The notes: generated from the letters alone by a model not told the origin. A stretch of DNA of 64,000 nucleotides from Paramacrobiotus metropolitanus (GCF_019649055.1 NW_026570474.1:1-64000), one strand, 5' to 3'. Positions 1 to 12,278 are shown, counted from the stretch's first letter. Made by a program: numbers and translations.

Positions 1-815
1 CTGGAAATGTAAACATTGATCCTATTTTTGCAAGAAAGCCACGACCGGAGGATAATTTGTACAAAACGATCCCGCTGTGCTAAAAATCGCTGGGGCAGAG
101 TTTGCCGTACCCAGAGTGCGTATTTGTCCATGTGGCGAAAATTCCTTTTCAGTGTCTAGCAAACACAAGCAGGTAAGCGGGCGTATTTGTGCATTATTGA
201 AAGGAATGCAAAAGCTGGTTTCAAGTGTGCTTAAAGAAATCCTAAACTGCGGACACCAGCAGAAAACCACCAGAGCCCGACAACGTAATACACCCATTGC
301 AGCGGCAACAATAGCCGGCTTGTAACGTTTATTAAAGCCTGTTAAGTACGATGTACAGATACACAGAGCCGGTTGCATACACACTTACATGGCAAGGTGA
401 ACATCAATGAACATGTGCTAATGTTAACCGCAATAATAATCATCGACAGCATAAGATTGCACTACTATCATTTTGAACCCCTATTACACCATACGGTTTC
501 CTCGTACAAGCGGTCATTTGAGGAGAGACGATATGATTATCGGGTGTAAACATCGTGTTCGGTGTACGAGTAGAGTACACTGCTGTCTGATTGATGCTGA
601 ACGAGATTCGGTACGGTTTTCCACGAACTAACTGTCTGCGTGATGGGCTATTAGCGGCGCTCGTTATCGTTATGGCAACCCGCAAAACTGCCGACAGAAG
701 ATGGTTGCATGTAATTTACACTGTCCGTGCACGTCAGTGTTGATGTTTGTTGCGACGGCACAATTTTTTTTCTTCTCTCTCTCTTCCGTTCACTATCTGT
801 ATGCTCTTCCCTTTG
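1..815. other. 5' flank, no supported gene
   Basis: Open stretches exist on both strands around positions 22-384 and 440-685, but none has a domain, a splice context or a composition that I can support as coding. A pyrimidine-rich run (ttttttcttctctctct) sits at about 765-785, just upstream of the candidate TATA box. Confidence 0.4.
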
Positions 816-823
816 TATAAATA
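816..823 (+). promoter_or_regulatory. Candidate TATA box of the MS4A-like gene
   Basis: TATAAATA lies about 60 bp before a GTAAGC donor at 876. That leaves room for a short non-coding first exon (about 846-875) that would join the acceptor ending at 1535, ten bases before the ATG at 1546. This is inferred from spacing only. Confidence 0.35.
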
Positions 824-1545
824 ACCACAATTACCATAATGCGTGCTGATCGATCGCGGATAATCTGAGCGAAAGGTAAGCGGGACATATGTAACACGCA
901 GGCACTTGCGGTAATGGAACAGATGAGCACATATTTTTCAAGCCTGTTCCACTTTTTCTCCGTGATTATCATGCATTTCAATGGTACTACAAATGGCACT
1001 CTGGGAACTCCCTCTCTATCTGGACATTGTGCCGGGAATAAATTCTATCGAACGCGACGGGCGCCAGAGCATTGTTGCTGGACCGGCGAAGCGTTGTTTG
1101 CACAAAATAATCCATAGAGGAAAATTGCCAGAGAGCGAGTGCGAGCGCATACAGTGGAAAAAGTCTATCAACAGCAGAAACTTTGCCAGTAAATGCAGTT
1201 CATTGTAAACAGAGAGTGTGGCTGTAGTGTGTATGCTCAAGGGCTCTGCCGAGACAGCTCAGTGTGTGTGTGTGTATGCAGCGTCTGACCAGACAGATGG
1301 AATGAGACTGTTATGTGTGTCGCGTCCAAGGTACAAACGTTTTCCCACAAACCGCGCGCTATCGATCTCAACCGCCGCAGACGCGCTCACAGCATCCTAG
1401 TTAATGTTTCCGTCTGCCGCTCCGCGTCACGGCGTTAATTTGATTGCTAATTTTCCGCTTGGTGGCGCGGCGTGTGTAACCGTTTAAAAAAATACCACTG
1501 TGCGTGTCGATTGTTGTTGATGTCTTCATTTACAGTGGATTGAGA

Positions 1546-4295
1546 ATGTGGACAGTGGGCTGTGTGGAGCGATTAATCTGCCGACGGAGTATACTGCGCT
1601 GTCTGGGTGTTGTGGAGATTCTGGCCGGATTAGCGGTGGTGTGTATCAATCTTCTCGGTAAGGATGCAAATACCGGCTTTTTCTTTCACCTGGCGTCCGA
1701 CATACAAGATGCCGGCAATTGATTTGGGGCGGTTTTTACACGCGCGACTTTTGTTGCGGGGAGTAAATTGAATTTTGTACGAATACCTCAATGTACTAAA
1801 TTGACACCTCGCGTAGTCCTGGCATGTGGCCTGCCAAAGACTTATTAGCGGATGATTGATGAGGGATGATGTAACCACGTTTTAAGACTGTCTTTCTTAA
1901 AAATCTCTTATCGGCCGACGCACGCTGCAGACTGATAACGGCCGGCGGAAAATTTGCATGCAGGGAAATTAGTGCATTCACTTGATTACCAACGTGCTTG
2001 GCATTATGAAAGGATATAAAGGTGAAAGCCGGTTATGGCAGTGGCATGGTAATTTCGAACTGTCATCTGACGATTTTATTGCCAATTTTACAAGAGCGGT
2101 AAATGTCCGAAAAGTAAATTGTGACGGCGTTTAATCGTCGCCTGCAGGTTGAGCGCGGTTAAAGGGGGGAAATGGTGGCAAATTTTATTGAGGCCTAGCA
2201 TCGATCCGTATAAATTTATACCGCGCTGTATAACTGCGTCTGACCTTGTATATTGCAGTGGGCCGTCGCGGCACTATGGTGTTCACTTGAGCTAGTTTTT
2301 CTCGTTCGCTGAATATAATACAACCGTGTTCGTTATTGTCGGCGCTCGGCGCGTACAAGGAGTCGTAGCGGAAAAACTATCAGACATGTCTTCGCTTCGT
2401 TGAAGCGATGATTTACGAGTTTTTAAACATGGCTGCCCAGACAGAAAATGCTCAGGCCGAAACTACACCGCTGCCGAAATAGTTTCCAAGCTGTTATCAA
2501 CGTAGGCGGTGGGTACAAGTGGCCATTCAATTATCAATAATAATTATCAATTAACATAAATGATTTTTCGTTTAGACACAGTTAACGATCGCACCGCGGT
2601 GTATATCGCGGCGTTGGCGTGTCGCTGCCGGCAAGAGTTTCCCTCCGATTTTCTATCGCAAATGTGTTGTCTGATCAGTGTAATCGATAGGGCTTTGTCC
2701 CGTGCCGGCCCGGGACGATTCAGTGCCGGAAAGTGGCAATAAAAAAAATCTTGAGTAAGATGTAGTGATACTTAAGAGATCGGCAGGCTAAGCAGAGCTA
2801 CCGCCTTTTTATTGCAAGAAAACCGCCTACAATTTTGATTATACAGAGTATGTGCTATAAATATTTTAAATCAGTGGAGTGTGGTAACTTTGCAAGCTGA
2901 TGCTGATCTAATTAATAATTTTATTATAAATATTCATATTAAAGGTGCCACTTTCCATTTGTGCGTATTCACTGGAATCTAGTTATTTAATTCTGAAAGT
3001 CTTTTGACTTGCAATAGTGCAGTTATCGTATATGAACAAGCGGGCAGTACTTGTTCCAGCAAACAAATCCCAATAATCGAAGTGAAAATCGAGCGAGTAC
3101 TGGTACAAAGATTTCATTGCTTATGTATGAACATGGTAACCGGCATATTTTAAAAGTACCGTTCGCTAGGTAGGTACTCCATAAGGTTGTCTAAATACAA
3201 AAATGATGTGCAAGCACCGACTGCGGAGCATAGACATTTTTCTATTTTTGTTCAGTTCAGCAATATGCCGAATCGAGCGCTGCAGAGCTGCAGTATTTCT
3301 GCTCCACTGCAGTCAAAGCACTTTACTTTAAATGACGTCGATACTTCGGTGCTACTAATATTCAGAAACTTTACGCAAGCCTTTTTATTTAATTTTTGAG
3401 TTTTTTAAAATAGTTTTTAGGTGTCGATTACGCATCCATTAATTGTGACAATGTTTTACGGCAAATTTGGAGTGGAGCTGATATGCGGTTGATATACTCT
3501 GTATATTTGTTTTCAAATAACAAAGATTTCTGTTTATGAATTCATCATGAGCCATGAGGTTGTTCCAATACAGCATATATTAAAGAAATCGTAATCCTGA
3601 CTCTATAATTTTGAAAAATGTGAGCGATGAAGTCTTTACTCAAATAATAGTACTGTTAGTAATTGAATCAGGATGTTATCGTGAATGTGCGAGCATAAAA
3701 ACGTACCATCTTGAGCAAAATAATATTTTGAATTTGTTGTCCTTTTACAGTTGTATATATGATTCCGTACATGGACTTCGCCATCGTCCACTCCGCCATC
3801 TTCTTCCTCTGTCTGTTGACCCTCATTTCCGGCATCCTGGCCGTCGTCGGCACCCGCCCCGTGACCTCCCCGACGACCCTCTCCACCTGTCTAGCTATGC
3901 ACACCGTGGCGGCCTGTATCGGCGTCATTGAGCTGTTGTTTCTCGTCTGCCTCCTGATCTTCAGCCATGGCTCCTTGTCCCTTTCACGCTACATGCTGGC
4001 CCTCATAAAAAAAGACCACGCGCCGGATGCCGGGCAGGAGGGGATCCTGGCGGCCTTCTATCTCAGTATCTCCGTCTCCCTGGGGATCACCGGGCTCCTG
4101 CTCATCGCCAGTGCCGTGCTGGGCTTTTGTTTATTGCAGAATAAATCAAGCAGCAAAACATCACGCAGTGATATCCACGCTGATGTCCGGCTGCTGGGTG
4201 CGACGGTGCGGCAGGAGACGCCGTATTTCTCGGTGGCCCCGCCCACGCGGGTTTGTCCCAAAACGGAGGAGGCCTCGCTCGTTCCCATGGTATAG
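1546..4295 (+). CDS. Four-TM membrane protein, MS4A/CD20-like
   Basis: Two coding exons join in frame: 1546-1657 (donor GTAAGG, phase 1) and 3751-4295 (acceptor ccttttacag). The product is about 218 residues and has four hydrophobic segments: one in the first exon (RCLGVVEILAGLAVVCINLL) and three in the second exon. The first two are joined by a short loop around VYMIPYMD. A SGILAVVG-type motif follows in TM2, and the cytosolic tail is polar and Ser-rich. Order and spacing fit the MS4A/CD20-like tetraspan family of plasma membrane proteins, whose biochemical roles are poorly defined. An acceptor at 1535 just before the ATG suggests a spliced 5' UTR. The 2.1-kb intron could hide a further exon, although the direct joint keeps frame. 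A MARVEL-type protein is the main alternative. Confidence 0.62.
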
Positions 4296-6580
4296 ACGCG
4301 TGGGAACCGGGCTACGCGCCAGTTCTTCGGGTTGTTTTCTTTTTTTTTTGTTTCTATGTCGTCTGTGATACACGCACAAGTGTAACTGGTGTTGTAATCA
4401 GCTCTATATACGTGCTTCGTTACGTTGTTATTAATTATTATTATGCTTTTTGATCGGCTTCTTCATTTTGCTGTGATTTATGTTGGCAATTTCGGATTAT
4501 ATTATGGTTACACTGTATGCCAATTTTGATGGAAAGTGCTGCGATTCTTTAGAGCGTTTTATTACGGGAATGGGAAGTGAAAGGCAAGGTTGGTGTATCC
4601 TGCGTAGTCCATCACATCCTGATTTTTCTTGGGCCAGATGACGGCATTAAATTGAACAAAACTGGTGCTGATTAATGTCAATCTGTTTGAAAAACTGCAA
4701 CATTGGTCGAAAATTTGAGACACGAAAATCGAAAAAAAATAATATTTTATAAAGATGAAAGAACTAAGATTAGTTGCTACAAGTTTTAAAGGCTTAGAAA
4801 CCATACAGTATTCATAGTAATTTTCTTAACCATCCCTTTTTGGTTTCATAGATTGCTTGACCCTTTATGCAGCAAAGCTATCATAAGAAGCAGCAAAGCT
4901 TTACAGCTCGCTTGAATTTTACAGTACACTGCACTAATTAAATACTTGTTTTTAGCATGCGCATTTTTAATACCACATTTTTTTCATTAACTATCTGTTA
5001 TTTTAAATTGTACTTGGCCTAATGTATATTTTGTCCGTTTCTGTTCGAACAAGCTGGAAATCATTCCCACAAAGTTTAATAAATAATCCGCTTAGTTATA
5101 TTCGGCTTTGTGGAGTATTAAGTACTAAATCCAATATAAACCCATATACGAGTTACATACATAAGACTCGTAAATCTTAATTGCTATGAGTTTCACGGTG
5201 ATTATTCAACACATCCTCGGTGTTACGTATGCGGTTTTCGGGTCAGTGAACTACACGTTATAGATCGCATCCGTACTTAACCTACGCTAAGGTTAAGTAC
5301 GGATGTGACGTAGCGCATATTGCGTATGCGTAATACGAGCTCATCATCCATGTTGGAAAGCCATGGGGTGAAGTTGCCGGCAATCCATTTTTAATGAGCT
5401 CACCATCCTCGATTGCAGTTTAAGCAGTGGTATTACATCGTGAGCATACAAACCATTCGCCGTACGTAGAACAAAAGTGCCCCACCCCTGACCCCCTCAC
5501 GCAACGCAACCCATCGGCAACAGCTACAACATTAGCTTAATAATTAATTAAGAGAACATTCGCATCGGCATGAATTAAAAACTGTCTGTATTTGAATTGA
5601 TGGGACGGCGACAATACGTTTATTTATGTTGATTTACTGATTACGTACGAAGACTGTGCCAGTTTTTGTAAGTACAGTAGTTAAGCAGATTTTTTATGTG
5701 CATAATTATGCTCGTAGATGCAGGCAAACTGAGCACCGTCCGTCACGGTTTCTATGTGACTTCAGCACTTTAGCTTGTAAAATACAGTAGCTTATGCTCT
5801 CATACTCGCAACAAATCCTAATTAATTAGCGAAAAATATTTACAATGACTCAGTTTTCATGCTCTTCTGAGCAATTTTTAACTACTACATAATTAATACC
5901 ACGCGGTCTGCAGCCTTTACCGGCGAAAGGCTGCCCGACTACGTTACCGTATATCGCCTGCTTTTTGGATCGTGAAGGTCAAGTTTCTTAATTTTGCTCA
6001 TACGGCGAAACACGTGTTTTCTACGTGTATATATAATTTCAACCAAAGTTACCAAACACACGCCTGTTATTAAAATTTATTTACGTTTGTGGCAGGATTA
6101 CATATTTATAACTACTCAAGCGTCAATGAAATCACCAGACCAACTGATAATATTATTTTTCCAGTGTATCTTAAAGACAATCGATAACAGGCTCGTCATC
6201 AACTTTTTCATATGTGCATACTGCACTGATTCTAAGAATAATTTATTCAGTCCATGCAGATTGCCCAAATCTTATCGTCCAAATATATATTGGTATTGTT
6301 GCGATATAATTATAGCTCCCGCAATGAATAATCGCTCGTTCTTCAAGCGTTGCAATGCACACTCGCGTGCGAATGCGTGTGATCCTGTCCATTGTGACCG
6401 GAAACAATGCCACGCCATGAAAGAATTCGGATAACCCCAAGAATGTCGTACGAACCGGCACGGTATCTGTATGCACCGGAAGTGTAGGAGCCTCCACGAC
6501 CTTGTACATGATTACACCGGAGCTGATAAGATTGGTTATAGTTTCGCGTCACAATCGGGATTCCTGTTTAATCCCGCAGG
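4296..6580. other. Intergenic, with a strong hairpin
   Basis: This is AT-rich DNA without a supported gene. Open frames at 5994-6434 (+) and 6243-6552 (-) lack domains and ATG or splice context. The only clear structure is the hairpin at 5265-5308, listed separately. Confidence 0.5.
5265..5308. repeat. Inverted repeat, 16-bp perfect arms
   Basis: Arm CATCCGTACTTAACCT (5268-5283) and its exact complement at 5290-5305 are separated by a 6-nt loop. Three more positions pair outward if one G-T wobble is allowed. No gene is adjacent. Confidence 0.8.
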
Positions 6581-6588
6581 TATAAAAA
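6581..6588 (+). promoter_or_regulatory. TATA box of the trypsin gene
   Basis: TATAAAAA lies 142 bp upstream of the trypsin ATG at 6723. This spacing resembles that of the stefin genes in this window, whose TATA boxes lie 112-144 bp before the ATG. It implies a short, unspliced 5' UTR. Confidence 0.6.
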
Positions 6589-6722
6589 CTTTGGGCTTGA
6601 CCTGGAATAAACATCAGCAAATCTCCTTTCCAGTCTTGTAGAAGTCGTTAGCGTGGCAATACAAACTAATCTGTATATTCACTGTCCTTTTTTAAAGCGA
6701 TTGCTGAATTATTCTTCTAAAA

Positions 6723-7792
6723 ATGAAACTCGTTATTTTGGCTGCAGCTCTATTACTCGGTAAGTCAAAATACCTGACTGGAATTTATCGAATTCGACGC
6801 ACTCGATTTCTTTTAATTCATTCACGTTGTAGCTTTCTGTAACCTTAAGCCTAATTTAAGAAAAGTTTACATTGTCAGCTATTCTCTCGCTTCTTAAAAA
6901 TATTTTTTGCTTGTATAAATTTACAATAACAGATAAACTGAATACAGTATTCTGTATGATAATTACATGTACAAAAGAATTTGAAATATTAGTTGGCAAA
7001 AATTAGAGAGCATAAAATTTTTCAGGTACGGTGTCATACGCCGCCCCGCCGAAAATCGTCGGTGGTAGCCATGTGAGCAAAGGTGACCATCCCTACCAGA
7101 TCCACCTCCGCCGCACCATCACCTACTTTGGCAGTTTTGAGTCGTCCAGCTGGGGCTGCGGCGGCTCCATCATCAGCGCCACCTACATCCTGACCGCGGC
7201 CCACTGTGTCAAAGGAAACGACCGCGTCACCGATCTCCCGGCGTCCAAACTCCTGGTCCGTGTCGGCCAGCACAATTCCGGGCAGTTCGAAGCGCACGCC
7301 GCCAACTACCAAGTCAAACGCGTCGCCTCCCACGCCCTCTACAACCCCAATACCTACGCTCACGACATCGCCCTCCTTGAACTGGTTGACCCCATCGTCT
7401 TCACCGATCTGGTGCAGCCCATCGATTTGGCCACGGTCACGCCGCCGGCCGGTGCGGAGCTGACGGTCAGCGGCTGGGGTACCACCTCGTCGGGGGGATC
7501 CTCCAGCCAGATCCTGCAGTCGGTCAACGTGCATGTTGTCAGCCGGGCGGCGTGTAATGCGGCCAATTCCTACTACGGACAGATTGTCGATGGGATGTTG
7601 TGTGCGGCGGCCGACGGGCGCGACAGCTGCCAGGGTGACAGCGGTGGACCGCTGGTCTGCTCCGATGCCAGTGGGGTGGACACCCTGGTCGGGGTGGTGT
7701 CGTGGGGACGAGGCTGTGCTTTTGCCAACTATCCCGGTGTTTATGCTGATGTGGCCTATTATGGCTCGTGGATCCAGCAAAATATGGCTTAA
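6723..7792 (+). CDS. Secreted trypsin-like serine protease (S1)
   Basis: Two exons, 6723-6759 (donor GTAAGT, phase 1) and 7026-7792 (acceptor tttttcag), give 267 residues. Residues 1-18 are a signal peptide (MKLVILAAALLLGTVSYA), followed by a very short propeptide ending in Lys22. Cleavage there exposes the IVGG N-terminus (23-26) of the active enzyme. The catalytic triad is complete: His72 in TAAHC, Asp126 in HDIALL and Ser218 in GDSGGP. Asp212, six residues before the serine, is the S1-pocket aspartate, so cleavage after Lys/Arg is expected. There is no CUB, clip or other accessory domain, so a digestive or secreted role is likely. The coding exon is GC-rich and codon-biased compared with its flanks, suggesting high expression (inference). 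A poly(A) signal lies at 8028-8033. Confidence 0.95.
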
Positions 7793-8027
7793 ACACGCTT
7801 TTTGACCTTTGTGTAAACCACGGCGATCCTTGCCAAGATCTCTTTTAGTTGCATCTGCATGTTCAGTTATGGAAACGTTGATTTTGTACATACAGAAGTT
7901 TTTTGTACCCTCCAGTCTCAGCTGAATTTGATTGTTGGGGAAATTGACAGTTCTTTCCTGAATCTGGAGGCAAATTGATATTAAATTTCACGTAAACAAC
8001 CGCAAACCGACCTCGAAGCTTTGGAGC

Positions 8028-8033
8028 AATAAA
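8028..8033 (+). terminator. Poly(A) signal of the trypsin gene
   Basis: AATAAA lies 236 bp after the trypsin stop codon, and no other canonical signal is seen before it. Confidence 0.55.
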
Positions 8034-8470
8034 ACTTAATTGTTTCATCAGGAACGTGATAAGTCTTATTCAGCACTAGGTCACCGAACATGTTATCGTT
8101 TCATTGTGCGTGTATTGTGAGCGTGAATCATTGTTCTGCATATGTGTTGATTAATCATTTCCCAGATATACATTTCACAACAAACAACATTGTCACCAAT
8201 CGCTCTCACCGCCGGTGTTGACAAAATTGACCAGTTGCACAGTCTTGTCTTAAATGTATACGTAGTTAAAATTGTACGTGCGTACGTATTGGAGAGCTGT
8301 GATTGTTCGGTAGCCGTCAGTATATGTACCTGCGGCAAATTTCAAGCTTGTGCAGCACAAAACCGCTTTCCATAAACAATCTGACCACCAAATTAAACAT
8401 ACGTATTATCTTGAGTCTTGACCTTGTTGGAATTCTGTATAACAAACAGTACAAGGTGTGCCAAAATATA

Positions 8471-8959
8471 TCACGCGGCCTTCTCAGCTTTAATCTCAGC
8501 TTTAACAGCTTCGTTTATCACGGTCTTCGCATTGGCTTGGTGGACACAGCAGATCTCAGAGATGGGACTACAGGGTGCGCCGTCACTGGCCGCTCCGCTG
8601 GGACACTGTCCTTCCTTGTCGTGGTTGATGCAAATGCCGTCTTTTGCACCCAGAACGTTGGAGGCCGACAGCGCTGTACAAGGTCGTCCGGTGCCGCCCA
8701 GTGACACTGTATTGGAAGATGCTGTTGAGGTAGTTACCGGTACTGGAGCGCCGGGGGCACCGGGAGCGACGGTGGTAGGATCCTTCGCGCTATGGTCATA
8801 AAAGTAGTCGTAGCGGAAGTTGGCAAAACCAGTCGTCTGGTCTTGGGCTACTCCCATGGCGTAAATCGGGGAGATGGCAGATCTACAATTAGAAAAGTTA
8901 CAGTATATAGGGGGAAATCGATTGCATACTATACACCTTCCCTGTACTGCTCCAGTCAT
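8471..8959 (-). CDS. Small Cys-rich protein of unknown function
   Basis: The last exon (8882 down to 8471) ends in a highly charged tail with AEIKAEKAA. Its middle has a GAPGAPVPVTTSTASS-type Thr/Ser/Pro linker followed by a six-Cys segment (C, GIC, GQCPSG, APC, EICC). A good acceptor (tttctaattgtag) precedes 8882 in phase 2. The only upstream ATG in the open frame is at 8959. Either this frame is read straight through, or a 54-nt intron (8883-8936, donor GTGTAT) joins MTGAVQG to the last exon in the right phase. A TATA box lies upstream on the minus strand at 9009-9015. The Cys spacing suggests a small secreted disulfide domain, but neither start gives an obvious signal peptide. I do not recognise the family. 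Confidence 0.5.
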   Translation of the reverse strand: MTGAVQGRCIVCNRFPPIYCNFSNCRSAISPIYAMGVAQDQTTGFANFRYDYFYDHSAKDPTTVAPGAPGAPVPVTTSTASSNTVSLGGTGRPCTALSASNVLGAKDGICINHDKEGQCPSGAASDGAPCSPISEICCVHQANAKTVINEAVKAEIKAEKAA

Positions 8960-9033
8960 CCGTATGGACTGCCACGTTATGGCTTAACAGGCGTTTTTAA
9001 AGCGCTACATTTATACTTGTACCTGCACATTGA
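8902..9033. repeat. Inverted repeat copy A (promoter of the Cys-rich gene)
   Basis: This segment holds the TATA box and the first codons of the Cys-rich gene on the minus strand. It matches 9537-9669 in inverted orientation over about 130 bp, with roughly 85-90% identity by eye and one 5-bp indel. Confidence 0.8.
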
Positions 9034-9536
9034 TGCAGGTATTTGTACAAGTACCGTGTAAGGCGGTAGTGATAAACTGATAATCAACAAAGTGCTGCAG
9101 TCAGTGCAGTGACAGTAGAATTTGCATTTTGTTGTGTGTTGCGCAGGCAGAATCGTTTGAGTGTGCACAAATCTGGTTCAAAACGGCACATTTACCACTT
9201 AAAATGGTTCCCGTAATTTATTCTTCATTTTGCAACCAAAGTTGCGCAGAAGAAGCCACTTTTTCGCCCGAAAATTGAAAATCAAAAGGATGGAAGATTT
9301 CGAAAGCTCTCAAAATGTGAGCCAAATGCCGCCAAATCACGCTGCCGCACCGGGCGGTGTCTCCTGCGTCACGCGCCGGAAGTTCACAAAATTCGTTTTC
9401 TATAACGTTTAACTATGAAATCTTTATGAAATCTCCATTTAAAAAACAGGAAAGAGATTTTTAAGGAATACAGGGCAGTCTGAAGGTAATCACTCATACG
9501 GATTTCGAGATACGCTTGCTGAAGCGACTTGTAACA
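9034..9536. other. Spacer between the inverted promoter copies
   Basis: I see no supported gene here. A 60-codon open frame at 9230-9412 has no recognisable domain. Confidence 0.4.
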
Positions 9537-9669
9537 ATCAATGCGCAGGTATAAATGTAGCGCTTTTAAAAACCCCTGTTTACCCATGACGTGACGATCC
9601 ATACGGATGACTGGAGCAGTACAGGGAAGATGTATAATATGCATTCGATTTCCCCCTATATAGTATATA
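9537..9669. repeat. Inverted repeat copy B (orphan promoter and start)
   Basis: This is the reverse-complement counterpart of 8902-9033. On the plus strand it keeps the TATA motif (about 9549-9555), the 50-60 bp spacing and an ATG at 9607 that begins the same MTGAVQGRCI peptide. The frame stops after 18 codons at 9663 and the sequence then diverges. It looks like a duplicated 5' end without a gene body. Confidence 0.75.
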
Positions 9670-10409
9670 CTATATACTATCTTGATATAATAAAATTATA
9701 TGATTTTTGCATAACAAACATCAGAAAAGTCCAGATGTGTTGTACTGTAGAAGTACATTAGATGTAAAGCTGGCGCTGGATCAAGCATTTCAAGATTTAG
9801 CAATTAAGTAGGTATAATTATTAGCAACAATTATACCAGTAAGCACTTGATTAATCTCCTGTACAAGCTTGCATAAAAAAATATTTATCACGTGATCAAT
9901 GTCGAAAAGTGTTTGTCGAAATTATTCCGAACAAAACGTTGCGTGCGTCCATTTGACAGCCTGCATCTATAGTATACTGAGAAAGTACAGACTGTAGTTC
10001 TTAATAAAATAAGCAACTATACTATTCGCGACATTAAAATACTCGTATGAAATAGCGTACTGGACACCAGAGAAAACATACTATACTTTCTAACTGCGCT
10101 GCTCCACATACTGTACTCAATATATTTATATGACAACAACTTTTCAATAATTGACCCCGGGGTAAATATTTTTTATTCAGGCTTATACACGAGATTAATA
10201 AAAAAAATATCAATCCCTGTTATGTGGAACAACGCGGAGAATATTGAATCTCTGTTGTCCGGCACGCGGGTCCATACTGGGAAAGAGGAAAGTGTCCGGA
10301 ATGCTAAAAACCTCGTCGAAGTATACTAAATTTATACAACTTATATGGACAACTATAGTACGCAGTACTACGCTCGCAGTTCAAAGTTTTTCAAGCATTC
10401 TGCAGGTAC

Positions 10410-10646
10410 CTACTGTAAACTACTGAAATGGTTAACAAGTGTAAAATGTATAATTAATGTTTGCCGGTACGTACAAACTGGTTGGCCTGACCATCGCTGA
10501 GGAAACGTAAACCACGGAATTGCCGGAAATGCTGGATAACCACCACCGTATCCTCCACCCCCGTAACCTCCGTAGCCGTTGTTGTATGCCAAGCACACAG
10601 TGAACAACGCTGAAATGGTTACCAGCAGGAAAGCAATCATGGTCAA
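10410..10646 (-). CDS. Small secreted Gly/Tyr-rich peptide
   Basis: This open frame of up to 78 codons starts with two in-frame ATGs (10646 and 10640). A signal peptide (MIAFLLVTISALFTVCLA) is followed by a YNNGYGGYGGGGYGGGYP repeat and then an aromatic, Pro-rich stretch (PAFPAIPWFTFP). Short secreted YGG-rich peptides are known in invertebrates as antimicrobial or cuticle-associated products; assigning either role here is inference. The C-terminus is uncertain because a possible GTACGT donor occurs after about 57 codons, so the last 20 residues may be intron. Confidence 0.6.
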   Translation of the reverse strand: MTMIAFLLVTISALFTVCLAYNNGYGGYGGGGYGGGYPAFPAIPWFTFPQRWSGQPVCTYRQTLIIHFTLVNHFSSLQ

Positions 10647-12278
10647 TTAAAAACTAAATGGACACGCTAAATTTCCAGAGAAACGATGGGCAAAACTGCC
10701 GTCACCGCAAGCAATGATACCATATAGCGGAAGCGGCAAAGCGACAAAAAATATCAACTACAGTGTGCAATCTGAAATTGCTATCCTTAACAGGTTTGTC
10801 GATGTCAGTATAGTATTCGGCTTCCCGTAATTTCACAAAGATTTAGATCAAGATTTGCATAACGGGGATGTTAATCTTACGACCGTTATTGCACAGTAAT
10901 TAATGGAGAACTTGTTTCAACTTTAAAAAATTTAGGCAATCGTATGACAAAATTGTGCAATGGGTACAAAAAAAAACTCTAACTAGTTAAGCAAACTGTC
11001 TTTTGATGCCGTAGACCACATATCGACTTATTTCTCTGCACAAGCAACAGATAGGACAGCGGCGTTATTTGAAAATAATTAGGACGTTAGAGTCAATTAG
11101 TCAGGTCGTTGATACACTTCCGGTATTGAAATGTATTGCAAAGCAATAATAATACGAATATTATCAGCTCCATCAAAGAAGAGTACTTGTATAGGTAATT
11201 AAGACACCGTTTTAATCTCTGCGTTTTTTGTACCGGCTTTTACTTATACGCAACCAAGTGAAAAAATTCCATCATTTACTTAGTCAAACAAAAGGTTTTC
11301 ACAACACAATTCTAGATTCCCTTATATAATTACCTTAATAGGTTTGCAGCTGGATCGGCAGTTAGCCTAAATAACGTTTAAGAACAACTGCATCCCGTAA
11401 AGGAATAATCGAAATTTTTATCTGTATGGTGCTCAACGAGTTTGTATAATATACAGCGGAAGACAAAATAATATTTTGATTGTACAATAGGGTTAATCGC
11501 TGCGGTATTAGTTGTACTGCAAAAAAAACCACACCCGTCAAACAGGGCCGTAAATCTCAGTTCCACGGAAAGTAATTCGGCTAACATTACGCGTCCTGTT
11601 CAATGCTTCTGACATTTCCGCTTCGGATATCGCGGCACGGGCACCAATAGGATAAGGCAGTTGGCAGATTTTTATACACAACAGGAAGTTAGGAACAGAT
11701 TATTTTCTCTGACGATCCAGATTCCTTTTGAGATTGTCTATTAAAAGATGATAAACAGAATTGTGACCCAGTGGTCATACACAGAAGACTTACAGTAGGT
11801 CCATGAAGACGTTTCGAAAATTTCGGCAAGTGTCTGAGCCCACGCCGCAAAATTGACCGCACTTAAACATACGGCAGATGGATATAATATGCTTGCTGCA
11901 ATGCGATCGGTAAGGCCACACCTTTACAAAAATGTCAAAGTATCAAAATTTTGTAATACTAAAAATTTGTACAATAAATTTTGATCGATCTGCACAGTAA
12001 GGAATTAATTATAATTTTTTGTTAAAATCTTATATAATATTTTTTGTGTTTAATTATCTGGAAAGAATAAGGGTGTTCCACTATGAAATATTCAACAAAC
12101 CTTTACTGCTACTCGTATTCAAACATTGGAGTGTTACCGTGTCACCCCGTGTGTGAACTTGCAGGAGTAAGTCTAATGACTGTGTACGTATAGTTTAAGC
12201 TGCATAATATTAATTTACAAGAAATAATTTACAAGGTAGTATGGGCAGTTAAACCTATATGGGATTATCGCATAGAAG
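10647..12278. other. Intergenic, nothing recognised
   Basis: AT-rich DNA with only short random-looking open frames. No splice-consistent coding pattern or strong repeat was seen. Confidence 0.45.

Noticed and set aside
2429-2482. A 17-residue ATG mini-frame (MAAQTENAQAETTPLPK) next to a 7-bp hairpin
   Set aside because: Too short and without a donor or conservation evidence to call a gene or a first exon.
7034-7891. A 285-codon open frame antisense to the trypsin exon
   Set aside because: It mirrors the GC-rich codon bias of the trypsin exon and has no domain of its own.
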